DNA of 8,686 nucleotides from Candidatus Didemnitutus sp. (GTDB lineage: Bacteria > Verrucomicrobiota > Verrucomicrobiia > Opitutales > Opitutaceae), in assembly GCA_030682505.1 (NCBI GenBank), contig JAUXOH010000159.1, forward strand, positions 1 to 8,686. The letters are read 5' to 3'. The position numbers were made by a program, and so were the translations under genes. Below are positions 1 to 6,488 of this stretch, piece by piece. The notes beneath the pieces are model-generated. The model was not told the DNA's origin. It ran no database searches and was given only the letters and a program-made list of their open reading frames with translations. Position 1 is the first letter of the stretch, and each line of letters starts with the position of its first letter.

Positions 1-2
1 CC

Positions 3-98
3 GACCGCCTGCTGGGTGGGCGTGGCCACTCGGTGAAGAGCGAACGAAACCTTACCGAAATTGAGATCGCGTTGCTGGAAGATGTCATCGCCGTGGTG
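3..98 (+). pseudogene. fliM: FliM middle-domain fragment in inverted orientation
   Basis: Bases 3-98 read on the plus strand give about 32 residues that look like the middle domain of the flagellar switch protein FliM. They start DRLLGG, continue GRGHSVK, and then give LTEIEIALLEDV. In FliM this block lies roughly 40-45 residues after the point where the minus-strand FliM fragment (397 to about 92) stops making sense. The plus-strand similarity ends near base 98, where the sequence becomes the antisense of the FliM N-terminus. All other genes here are on the minus strand, so this piece is inverted relative to its own gene. The fragment runs off the left edge, so its far end cannot be seen. 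It could be part of a small inversion inside fliM or a fold-back artefact. The family assignment rests on motif recall, not on an alignment. Confidence 0.75.
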
Positions 99-113
99 AG
101 TTTGGCCATCTTC
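78..113. other. fliM rearrangement junction with symmetric inverted repeat
   Basis: The head-on junction between the two fliM pieces falls in 92-98 (CGTGGTG on the plus strand). These seven bases fit both parents: the minus-strand codons for Thr-Thr in KLTT, and the plus-strand codons of the VIAVV segment. Around them is an inverted repeat, GAAGATG at 78-84 and CATCTTC at 107-113, whose centre (95.5) nearly coincides with the junction. In an intact gene this would correspond to a CACCACG upstream and a CGTGGTG downstream, that is, a short inverted repeat at which an inversion or a polymerase template switch could occur. Confidence 0.6.
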
Positions 114-397
114 AGTCCAAACTCCATGCGCAGAAACAACGACAGCCGCGCACTCAGGAAGCGGATGAATTCCTCGTGCAATTGCCGGAGCCGGCGCAGT
201 TCAATTTCCGACAGAAAGACCGGATTCCGGAAATCATAGGCCTCGACCTTGACCGTTGCCGACGAGTCGCTGCGCTTGCCATCGGAGCGAATCAACCGCG
301 GTTTGAACTCGGTTTCGACAGCTGCCTGGGTCAGCAGCCGATCAATCTCCGATTGATCAAGAAACTCACTGACGGGTTTGTCGGCTTCGTCGGACAT
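92..397 (-). CDS. fliM: Flagellar motor switch protein FliM, N-terminal part (broken by a rearrangement)
   Basis: FliM is the C-ring protein that receives phosphorylated CheY and sets the direction of flagellar rotation. The ATG at 397 starts MSDEADK, followed by the CheY-P binding peptide FLDQSEIDRLL (residues 12-22). Then comes the start of the core domain: YDFRNP (residues 54-59), ELRRLRQLHEEF (66-77) and the helix ending FGLKMAKLTT (93-102). From about residue 102 the frame stays open to the window edge, but the residues become Ser/Arg-rich and no longer resemble FliM. The expected later block is found on the opposite strand at 3-98. An in-frame TGA lies six codons upstream, so 397 is the only plausible ATG. 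It has no Shine-Dalgarno sequence (TTTTCCCTC precedes it). fliM follows fliL after 104 bases, as in many flagellar operons. Confidence 0.85.
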
Positions 398-415
398 GAG
401 GGAAAATAGATCGGT

Positions 416-499
416 TCAGGCAACGTGCGCGCAACCTGCGGCGGCATCCGACCGGGAGTCGGCCATCACGGGGAAGTCGGCGTGGATGGAGGCGAACAT
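416..499 (-). CDS. Possible 27-codon ORF between fliL and fliM
   Basis: The gap between the fliL stop (502) and the fliM start (397) contains an ATG at 499, two bases after the fliL TAG, that opens 27 codons and ends in TGA at 416-418. The peptide starts MFASIHADFPV and ends AAAGCAHVA. It is in the same frame as fliM, separated from the fliM ATG by the TGA plus six codons. It matches no family I know and has no clear Shine-Dalgarno sequence. It may be a chance opening in GC-rich DNA, a coupling peptide that carries ribosomes from fliL to fliM, or a remnant of a longer fliM N-terminus. Confidence that it is translated is low. Confidence 0.2.
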   Translation of the reverse strand: MFASIHADFPVMADSRSDAAAGCAHVA

Positions 500-501
500 G
501 G

Positions 502-1101
502 CTACTGAATCACGAAGTCGGAGAAATAGACCTGCTCGACCAACCGCTTGCCGAGCGCCTGATTGTAGGCGGCCACCAGTTTTTCCCGCAGGACATTCTT
601 CGAGCCGGGTTCTTCGAGATCGGCAAGTGTGAGGGATGACAGCACGTTGAGCGTGATATCTGTTAGCTTTGCCTTCTGCCCGTCGAAGAGCGCCTTCACC
701 CCTTTCCCGCCGATGCCGGTGACGATGAAGCTGACCTTGAGGTAGCGAGTGCCCATCGTGCCAGCGAGATTCACCACGACATTGTTGAATTCATAGTTTT
801 CTCCGGCGGCGCCGTCTTTTTCGTGATCCCCCTTTTCTTTGGCAGATTTTCCCTTCGCTTGATTACGCTCATTGGCGCCGTCGTCCTGCACCACCGGAGG
901 AGCGCTGAGCTTGGCTTGCAACCGGGGCAGGAGGAGAAACTCGGCGACGGCAAAACTTGCCGCGGGCGCGAGGAGAACAGCCGCCAAAGCCGGTAGCCAT
1001 GTCTTGATCCCACCGCCGCCCTTGCTCTCGACGGGAGCCGGGGCTGGGTCTTTGGGGTCCTTTGTTTCCTTGGACTCCGGAGGAGTATCGGGCTTGGCCA
1101 T
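502..1101 (-). CDS. fliL: Flagellar basal body-associated protein FliL
   Basis: FliL is a single-pass inner-membrane protein that surrounds and supports the stator units of the flagellar motor. The 199-residue protein has a short cytoplasmic N-terminus rich in Pro, Lys and Asp (1-31). A hydrophobic segment follows (about 33-58), then a charged Lys/Glu/Asp/Gly linker (about 70-100). The periplasmic FliL domain (about 101-199) contains NVVVNLAGT, RYLKVSFIV and the C-terminal VEQVYFSDFVIQ, the typical end of this family. The start is fixed by an in-frame TGA five codons upstream. There is no Shine-Dalgarno sequence; ATTGCTCCC precedes the ATG. It lies 25 bases after flgE and precedes fliM, the usual place for fliL. 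Length is within the usual family range. Confidence 0.93.
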   Translation of the reverse strand: MAKPDTPPESKETKDPKDPAPAPVESKGGGGIKTWLPALAAVLLAPAASFAVAEFLLLPRLQAKLSAPPVVQDDGANERNQAKGKSAKEKGDHEKDGAAGENYEFNNVVVNLAGTMGTRYLKVSFIVTGIGGKGVKALFDGQKAKLTDITLNVLSSLTLADLEEPGSKNVLREKLVAAYNQALGKRLVEQVYFSDFVIQ

Positions 1102-1126
1102 GGGAGCAATAGGTCAGTACGGGGTG

Positions 1127-1999
1127 TTAGTTGCGCTTCAGGTTGACGATGTCTTCGAGAATCGTGTCGGACACCGTGATCAAACGGGAACCGGCCTGAA
1201 AACTGCGCTGGGTGGTGATGAGGTCGGAGAACTGGGCGGTGAGATCGACGTTGGATGATTCAAGCACACCAGACTGCAGGGAACCCAAACCGCCTTCACC
1301 TGGGTTGTTGCCTCCGGCCAGAATCCCGCCGCCTAGGGGGCCGGCCGCATCCAGTCCGGAATAGAGGTTGTTGCCCTCGCGCATCAGCGCCGAGGTGTCG
1401 TTGAAATTCTGGAGTTGGAGCCGGTTGGTCGCGACCGAGGAGCCGTCCGAATAGAACTCCGTCAGATTTCCCACCCGATCGATGCTGATCGACTGCAGTT
1501 CCGCTCCGAGAGGAAGACTTTGACCAATGCGGAGGTCACCCAGGGTCGTTGGTGCGGCCAGCGCGGTGCCACCGGTCATGCCCCGGACCCGCAGGCCGTT
1601 CTGCGTCACGAGATAACCCGCGTCATCGAATCGGAACGAGCCGTCACGGGTCGCATAGGTCGTGCCGCTGGCGGCATCCTGCACCATGAAAAAACCGCGA
1701 CCCGAAACACCGAGGTCGGTGGTCACCCCAGTGCTGTTCAGCGCCCCTTGCGCAAAATTTGTGTTGATGCTCGCCAGTTGGACGCCGGTGCCAATCTGAA
1801 TGCCCGGCATGCTCGAGGTGGTCCCGTTCGAGGGCGAGGAACCGCGCAGCGTGTTGCTGAAGCTCTCGGCAAAAGTCGCCTGGGACGACTTGAACCCGGT
1901 GGTGTTGATGTTGGCGATGTTGTTGCCGATTACTTCGAGGCCCTTGCTAAAGGTGCGAAGCGCGCTGACGCCAGCGGTAAGTGTTCCAATAAGTGCCAT
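1127..1999 (-). CDS. flgE: Flagellar hook protein FlgE (short type)
   Basis: This gene encodes a flagellar rod/hook family protein, here most likely the hook subunit FlgE, exported by the flagellar type III system. The 290-residue protein has the N-terminal axial-protein signature IGNNIANINTTGFK (24-37), then GVSGRGFFMV (97-106), ATRDGSF (116-122) and a central Gly/Ala/Ser-rich region. The C-terminal signature is LESSNVDLTAQFSDLI (246-261) plus ITTQRSFQAGSRLI (261-274), ending DIVNLKRN. The N- and C-terminal blocks form the coiled-coil D0 domain. It is much shorter than the roughly 400-residue enterobacterial FlgE and close in size and C-terminus to Bacillus FlgE, so it lacks the extra outer domain. 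FlgF or FlgG are alternatives, but its place right after flgD favours FlgE. The start at 1999 follows a pyrimidine-rich stretch (CCCTCCCTCCC) with no Shine-Dalgarno sequence. Confidence 0.9.
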   Translation of the reverse strand: MALIGTLTAGVSALRTFSKGLEVIGNNIANINTTGFKSSQATFAESFSNTLRGSSPSNGTTSSMPGIQIGTGVQLASINTNFAQGALNSTGVTTDLGVSGRGFFMVQDAASGTTYATRDGSFRFDDAGYLVTQNGLRVRGMTGGTALAAPTTLGDLRIGQSLPLGAELQSISIDRVGNLTEFYSDGSSVATNRLQLQNFNDTSALMREGNNLYSGLDAAGPLGGGILAGGNNPGEGGLGSLQSGVLESSNVDLTAQFSDLITTQRSFQAGSRLITVSDTILEDIVNLKRN

Positions 2000-2028
2000 G
2001 GGAGGGAGGGTTGGACTGAGGTTTAAGA

Positions 2029-2508
2029 TTAGGCCGCGGGTGCAACCGATTCCGGTGCCGGGGCGGGGTTGTTAAGCGTGACGGTCGGTTCGATCCGACG
2101 AACTGCAGAAAGGGGATAGGATTTGCCGGCGATGTTGAGCAGCGCGCCGACTTCGGTGTTCTCAAGCGAGGTGACCAACCCGGTGAGAGGTTTGCCGTCG
2201 AAATCCTCCACCGTGATCGTGCGCCCGATATAGCTGTTGCCCATGAGCAGTTGCTGATCGGCGCGGAGCCGGGCGATTTCCTTCGTCATCGCCCCGCTTT
2301 GCTCCAGCGAGGTGAATTGCGCCATTTGGGCGATGAAGGCCGTGTCTTCCATCGGCTTCATCGGGTCCTGTTGCTGGAACTGGACCGCGAGCAATTTCAT
2401 GAAATCGGTGGAATCGAGACTCTTCTTGGCCGCGCGCACCGGAGTACTGGAGGTCCCGTTGTAGAAGTCGGACATCCCGGTGGTTTGAGTGATGCTTTCG
2501 ACTGGCAT
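2029..2508 (-). CDS. flgD: Flagellar hook capping protein FlgD (short type)
   Basis: FlgD forms the cap on which hook subunits assemble and is exported before FlgE. The conserved N-terminal region is clear: DFMKLLAVQFQQQDPMKPM (35-53), then DTAFIAQMAQFTSLEQ (55-70). A basic helix and a small beta-rich tail (about 95-140) follow, then a Pro/Ala-rich end. At 159 residues it is shorter than the roughly 230-residue enterobacterial FlgD and lacks space for the complete C-terminal FlgD tudor/Ig-like pair, as in Bacillus FlgD. I place the start at the ATG at 2508, four bases after the fliK stop. The frame is open far upstream into fliK, but those residues are Arg/Cys-rich and are a shadow of fliK. 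A second ATG (2475, residue 12) is possible. Neither start has a clear Shine-Dalgarno sequence, so coupling to fliK is likely. Confidence 0.9.
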   Translation of the reverse strand: MPVESITQTTGMSDFYNGTSSTPVRAAKKSLDSTDFMKLLAVQFQQQDPMKPMEDTAFIAQMAQFTSLEQSGAMTKEIARLRADQQLLMGNSYIGRTITVEDFDGKPLTGLVTSLENTEVGALLNIAGKSYPLSAVRRIEPTVTLNNPAPAPESVAPAA

Positions 2509-2512
2509 AGAT

Positions 2513-4042
2513 TTAGGCGACTGCAGAGAGTCGTTTGGAAGTTGGCCGCATGACCGGCGCGGACGGTTCGGTGGACGGTGCTGGGGTCGGGAACGCCCGA
2601 CCGATACCAGCGAAGAACTCAGGTTGCGCCGCACGTGCGTGTTGCTGCGACGAAGGATTCCCTTGGGAAAATGCACTGTTCGATCCGGTATGGGTGTTCG
2701 CATTGCCCGAGTTCGTGACCACAGGCTCCGCGAAACGCAGCGTCGTTTCCGAACGGCCAGAAATCGCCCGCCATTCCTGCGCGATCGCGGCACGCAGTTC
2801 CGGCGAGTCAGATCTAAACTCCGTGCGCACTTCGCCATTGCGCATCTCGACGCGCACCGCGAGGTCGTCATTTCCGAACTTAAAGCGCAGTTGCACACTC
2901 GGCACCGGCTGCAGGCGCGAAGCCGCCTGGGTCTCCACCACGTTGAGCACGGTTTCCACCGCTCGATGCGCAATCATTCGCGCGGTATCAGCGGAAGTGG
3001 CCGGGGCTGGCACCGGTCCGGCGCTGAGCCGTTCGGTCAATGCAGCCACCGGCGCGACCGCAAAAGCGGTGATCGGCAGAGCTGACGGGGCGGTTGTCAT
3101 GGCAGCTGGCAATCGAGCACCGGAGATGCCAGTCAAGACTGAACCTGTTTTAACTGTCTTTCCCTCAGTCTTTAGAAAGTTTTTTTCCTGAGCCCCGTTT
3201 CCGGCATTCTGACTGTTGGCGCCGAAATCTTTCGCCGCGGCAGTATTTTCCCGTAGCGGCGCCGAAGCCGGCAGCAACGATGCCCCGGAGCCGATCAAGG
3301 TTGAGGATTCCACCGAGAGCACCGCGCCACCACTCAGCATTACTTCCGCCCGCGAAGCCGTCAGTTGTACACCGGGCGGTTGGTTTGGTTTCAGCGCAGA
3401 ATCAAGCAGGCGCACCGGCTCCCCGACGGTTGCCAACTGGCGGGTCAATTCCGTGTCGGCTGCGCCTTCAGGCAAAGTGAGTTCACGCAACAGTTTGGCG
3501 GAAATTTCGGCCGCCTGCAAAGAGGCACCTTGGGCTGAGAGTTCCTGCTTCAGGGCGGCCAACATCTGGGGGGAAAGCGAGAGTTGACCTGACCCTGAGC
3601 CAATCGGCTGTTCCAGCGACAGCGTCAGTTCCGTTGCTGCTTGCGGCGCCACCTGCTGCCACAGAGACATCAGGAGCGCGAGCGCTCCCTCGATTTCCGA
3701 GCGATTGGGCAGGTCCGTGCCTGCCTCCACCTCGGCAATTTCGTCAACCCTCCTGGATGCCCCCCCGGCACTCGTCTCGCGGATCGAAAAGCATTCGATC
3801 TCCCCACCAACCGACGGCAGCAGGTCTTCCTTCGCGCAGACCGCCTGACACGTGGGGGTCACCGAACTGACATCGGTGTCACCGAGCATTCGGGCGAAAT
3901 CCCGCTCCACATGGTCCGGAATCTTTGCGCGATCCGCGGCCATCGTGCCGGTCGTTGCTGCGAACGCGTCGCGGAGGGCAACCGGAGCCGAATTGGCTGT
4001 GCCGGTCTGATCGGGAGAATTTTTTGGCAGGGAAGTAGTCAT
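2513..4042 (-). CDS. fliK: Flagellar hook-length control protein FliK
   Basis: FliK is an exported molecular ruler that measures the hook and switches the export gate from hook to filament substrates. This 509-residue protein has the usual architecture. A long, poorly conserved Ala/Ser/Pro/Thr-rich N-terminal and central region (about 1-375) is followed by a compact C-terminal domain (about 380-440) with SVQLRFKFGNDDLAVRVEMR and SDSPELRAAIAQEW. A low-complexity Ser/Asn/Pro tail ends the protein. The usual LRLxPxxLG motif of the domain is replaced by a divergent version, so the assignment rests on architecture plus position between the MotE/YlxF-like gene and flgD, which is where fliK lies in other operons. 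The ATG at 4042 is preceded by a good purine-rich ribosome binding site (4050-4058). The gene follows the MotE-like gene after 63 bases that contain a hairpin. Confidence 0.85.
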   Translation of the reverse strand: MTTSLPKNSPDQTGTANSAPVALRDAFAATTGTMAADRAKIPDHVERDFARMLGDTDVSSVTPTCQAVCAKEDLLPSVGGEIECFSIRETSAGGASRRVDEIAEVEAGTDLPNRSEIEGALALLMSLWQQVAPQAATELTLSLEQPIGSGSGQLSLSPQMLAALKQELSAQGASLQAAEISAKLLRELTLPEGAADTELTRQLATVGEPVRLLDSALKPNQPPGVQLTASRAEVMLSGGAVLSVESSTLIGSGASLLPASAPLRENTAAAKDFGANSQNAGNGAQEKNFLKTEGKTVKTGSVLTGISGARLPAAMTTAPSALPITAFAVAPVAALTERLSAGPVPAPATSADTARMIAHRAVETVLNVVETQAASRLQPVPSVQLRFKFGNDDLAVRVEMRNGEVRTEFRSDSPELRAAIAQEWRAISGRSETTLRFAEPVVTNSGNANTHTGSNSAFSQGNPSSQQHARAAQPEFFAGIGRAFPTPAPSTEPSAPVMRPTSKRLSAVA

Positions 4043-4049
4043 ACAAGTG

Positions 4050-4058
4050 CTCCCCTCC
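4050..4058 (-). promoter_or_regulatory. Ribosome binding site of fliK
   Basis: The minus strand reads GGAGGGGAG here, giving GGGAG seven bases before the fliK ATG at 4042 (GGAGG at eleven). It is one of only two clear Shine-Dalgarno sequences in the window and supports 4042 as the start. Confidence 0.7.
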
Positions 4059-4069
4059 GTGGAACGAAT

Positions 4070-4089
4070 GCGCGCCGTCCTTGGCGCAC
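4070..4089 (-). other. Hairpin between the MotE-like gene and fliK
   Basis: In minus-strand RNA, GUGCGCC (4089-4083) pairs with GGCGCGC (4076-4070) around the six-base loop AAGGAC, giving seven pairs including one U-G wobble. On the plus strand that same position would be a C-A mismatch, so the fold fits the minus-strand transcript better. No U-run follows, so it is not a rho-independent terminator. It could be an RNA-processing or stability element, or chance in GC-rich DNA. Confidence 0.35.
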
Positions 4090-4105
4090 GGGTTGATCAA
4101 ATCTC

Positions 4106-4720
4106 TTAGGTCGCGCCGGGCTTGGCGGCCCTCATCAAGCGCAGCTTCTCCGACAACACCGCGACCCGACGGGCCAGAGTGCCGCCCTCGGAAGGCGTGC
4201 GACTCATTTCTTCGAAAATCGGACTCACGGAGTCCGGCTTCATCAACGAAAGGATCTTCACCGCGGTGGCATCATCCAGTTCGCGGATAATCGCCACCGC
4301 CGCCCGCGGCGTAAGGTTCGCGTAGGTCGTGGCTAGTGACTTGAGGTTCTTGTTTTCATCGACGCCGATATCGAACACGCGGTCGCCGATCTCCTTCCGC
4401 ATCCGCTCGAGATCCGCGCGCACGGTGTTCAGTTCCTGTTGCTCGGCGGCGAGGCGTGCCGTCCGCAAATCCAACTGCTCGGAGAGTTTGTTGAGGCGAT
4501 CTTTTTCACCTTTCAATTCGGAAGCGAGACTGTCGATCTCGATGGTCCAGAAATCCCAGCCCTTGGATTTCTCCTTGGCCACGGCATTGACGGGACGAGT
4601 GGCGATCTGATGCGCGACCAGCAGTTCCCCGGCTTGCAAAAACCAATAAAGACCTGCGGCCATGCCGAAGGACAAACCCAGCACGAGGATGACAATGGGA
4701 TTTCGGGCGACTTTACTCAT
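4106..4720 (-). CDS. MotE/YlxF-like flagellar membrane protein (MgtE-N-like domain)
   Basis: The 204-residue protein starts with a short basic cytoplasmic end and one membrane helix (about 8-29, IVILVLGLSFGMAAG). A coiled coil follows (about 60-115, many Leu/Glu/Arg heptads), then a helical domain (about 124-175) with LATTYANLTPRAAVAIIREL and AVKILSLMKPDSVSPIFEEM. The last part resembles the MgtE intracellular N domain found in MotE, FlbB and YlxF. MotE-type proteins act in the periplasm and help assemble the stator or chaperone MotB/MotC, while YlxF of Bacillus sits at this same place between fliJ and fliK. I infer a stator or motor-support role. The ATG at 4720 overlaps the fliJ stop in ATGA, so translation is probably coupled. 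There is no Shine-Dalgarno sequence. Confidence 0.85.
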   Translation of the reverse strand: MSKVARNPIVILVLGLSFGMAAGLYWFLQAGELLVAHQIATRPVNAVAKEKSKGWDFWTIEIDSLASELKGEKDRLNKLSEQLDLRTARLAAEQQELNTVRADLERMRKEIGDRVFDIGVDENKNLKSLATTYANLTPRAAVAIIRELDDATAVKILSLMKPDSVSPIFEEMSRTPSEGGTLARRVAVLSEKLRLMRAAKPGAT

Positions 4721-5169
4721 GTGAGAATGGCGCGACGAGACGCGCGGTATCCGGCAAATTCATCGAGGGCCGACTGTTCCGCCCAGTTGACTTCCGCGCG
4801 ATGGGTTTCGCGCGCTTTCTCTTCGAGCCGTTGGACGACCTTGAGTTGCCGGTTGGCCTCGAGGTATTCCACCCGGCGCTGCTGCATGACGGCACGCGCC
4901 TCAATGACTCGGCGCTCCACCTGCACCTCTTCTTCACACTCTGCCCGATAGGCGCGAAAAAGTGACGCCGCTTCGGCTGCGAGATAGGTGCCATCCCGAC
5001 CCAAAAACAAGACTTCCGCCAGTTCGGCCACGCGCTTGCGGGTCGCGGCGTGCCGTTCCTCTGCCTGGACATAGGCATGAACTGCTAGGGCAAAGGCTTC
5101 GCGCGCGCGCAATTCGCGGTGGGCGCGCAGAACGGCCACGGGGCGTAAGGGGAAGCGAAAACGTTTCAT
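4717..5169 (-). CDS. fliJ: Flagellar export chaperone/stalk protein FliJ
   Basis: FliJ is the small coiled-coil stalk of the flagellar export ATPase; it sits in the FliI hexamer and couples it to the export gate protein FlhA. The 150-residue protein starts KRFRFPLRPVAVLRAHRE, the usual FliJ opening, and is almost wholly alpha-helical, rich in Ala, Arg and Glu. It ends with the family pattern LEEKARETHRAEVNWAEQ followed by a Leu-Asp-Glu (about 115-137). Length fits FliJ (around 147 residues). Its ATG at 5169 overlaps the fliI stop in ATGA, and its own stop overlaps the next gene in ATGA, so fliI, fliJ and the MotE-like gene form a tightly coupled block. There is no separate Shine-Dalgarno sequence. 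The sequence itself is weakly conserved, so position and coiled-coil pattern carry much of the assignment. Confidence 0.88.
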   Translation of the reverse strand: MKRFRFPLRPVAVLRAHRELRAREAFALAVHAYVQAEERHAATRKRVAELAEVLFLGRDGTYLAAEAASLFRAYRAECEEEVQVERRVIEARAVMQQRRVEYLEANRQLKVVQRLEEKARETHRAEVNWAEQSALDEFAGYRASRRAILT

Positions 5170-6488
5170 GGAACGATGATTTTCTTGAGCAATTGGAAAC
5201 TTTCCGCCCGGGACGTGTGTTCATGCACACCCTGGCAGAGGAAGTTGCGCAGGGGTTCGTGCAGCGCGATGGCTTGGTCAAGCGCGGCACTGCCCCCCTT
5301 TTGGTAGGCGCCGATGGAAATCAGATCTTCGTTCTTCCGGTAAAGAGCTAGGTGTTCACGTGCCCGAGCGGAACACTCGACTTCTTCCTTCGTGCAGACA
5401 TCGCGGGTCAGACGGCTGACGCTCTCGAGCACATCAACGGCCGGGTAGTGATTGAAATGAGCCATTTGTCGGGACAACACCAAGTGCCCGTCAAGAATAC
5501 CGCGCACCGCGTCGGCCACCGGCTCGTTCATATCGTCACCTTCCACCAGCACGGTATAGAGGGCGGTGATCGCACCGATTTCGCCCGCGCCCGAACGTTC
5601 GAGCAAGCGGGGCAACATCGCGAACACCGAGGGCGTGTAACCCCGCGTCGCCGGAGGCTCGCCGATGGCCAGACCGATTTCGCGCTGCGCCATGGCAAAC
5701 CGGGTGACGGAATCCATCAACAGGAGCACGTTCTTGCCCTGATCGCGATAGCCCTCGGCAATCGAAGTCGCCGTAAACGCTGCTCTCAGCCGCAAGGGCG
5801 CCGGGGTGTCCGACGTGGCCACCACAACCACCGCACGCCTCATGCCTTCCGGCCCGAGGTCCTTTTCAATGAATTCCCGCACTTCGCGACCACGTTCACC
5901 TACCAACCCGATGACAACCACGTCGGCCGAACAGCCACGCGCAATCATGCCGAGAAGGGTTGACTTGCCCACTCCGGAACCCGCGAACAGGCCCAGGCGC
6001 TGCCCGCGTCCAATTGGAGTGAAAGCATCCAGCACACGCACTCCGGTGGTCAGTGCATCCGTGATGCGCTGGCGGCGAAGGGGATGGGGAGGCGCCGAGC
6101 TGTGTTCAGACCGATCGACCGGGAGCAAGCCCAAGCCGTCAAACGGCCGACCCAGAGCATCCAGCACGCGGCCGAGCAATTCCGGTCCGGGTCGGGGAAG
6201 GGGCGGGCGATCCGAGGCGGCCACTTCGCAACCGACGTGCAAGCCCGAGGTATTGCCCAGCGGCATCAGCAGCACGCGATGTTCGCGAAAGCCGACCACC
6301 TCGGCGCGCACGGAAAAATCAGTGCGGGGAGAACGCACGGTGCACAACTCACCCAAACCAACGTTCGGACCTTCTGATTCAATGATCAACCCGGCGACGC
6401 CGATAACCGCACCGACACGCTGCACGGAGGGGGTGTGCCGCACTTGCGTGCGCAGCACTTCTACAAGGGGCAAAACAGTTCCACTCAT
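5166..6488 (-). CDS. fliI: Flagellum-specific export ATPase FliI
   Basis: FliI is the F1-ATPase-like hexameric ATPase at the cytoplasmic base of the flagellar type III export apparatus. The 440-residue protein has an N-terminal beta-barrel domain (about 1-90). The nucleotide-binding domain has a Walker A loop AGSGVGKST (169-177), the GLVGERGREV segment with the catalytic-type Glu198, and a Walker B strand VLLLMDS (254-260, Asp259). Further family blocks are TRFAMAQREIGLA (262-274), GEPPATRGY (276-284) and VEGDDMNEPVAD (315-326). A helical C-terminal domain ends the protein. Length matches the family. The ATG at 6488 is well supported: GGAGG lies seven bases upstream and an in-frame TAG two codons before it rules out a longer form. 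It follows fliH after 67 bases and overlaps fliJ by ATGA. Confidence 0.97.
   Translation of the reverse strand: MSGTVLPLVEVLRTQVRHTPSVQRVGAVIGVAGLIIESEGPNVGLGELCTVRSPRTDFSVRAEVVGFREHRVLLMPLGNTSGLHVGCEVAASDRPPLPRPGPELLGRVLDALGRPFDGLGLLPVDRSEHSSAPPHPLRRQRITDALTTGVRVLDAFTPIGRGQRLGLFAGSGVGKSTLLGMIARGCSADVVVIGLVGERGREVREFIEKDLGPEGMRRAVVVVATSDTPAPLRLRAAFTATSIAEGYRDQGKNVLLLMDSVTRFAMAQREIGLAIGEPPATRGYTPSVFAMLPRLLERSGAGEIGAITALYTVLVEGDDMNEPVADAVRGILDGHLVLSRQMAHFNHYPAVDVLESVSRLTRDVCTKEEVECSARAREHLALYRKNEDLISIGAYQKGGSAALDQAIALHEPLRNFLCQGVHEHTSRAESFQLLKKIIVP

Noticed and set aside
461..490. Imperfect 30-base similarity between 461-490 and about 7129-7157 (23 of 30 aligned positions; IHADFP versus IHANFP in the two small ORFs)
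   Set aside because: Too short and imperfect to call a repeat in GC-rich DNA; noted because both lie in unexplained small ORFs.
2509..2973. N-terminal extension of FlgD inside fliK
   Set aside because: The flgD frame is open there, but the translation is Arg/Cys/Trp-rich and overlaps the FliK C-terminal domain; FlgD similarity begins only after the ATG at 2508.
4082..4096. Sigma-54-like TGGC...TTGA sequence on the plus strand
   Set aside because: Wrong strand for every gene nearby and a poor match to TGGCAC-N5-TTGC.
3879..4100. 73-codon minus-strand frame starting before fliK
   Set aside because: It overlaps the start of fliK out of frame and shows no family features; the fliK ATG has its own ribosome binding site.
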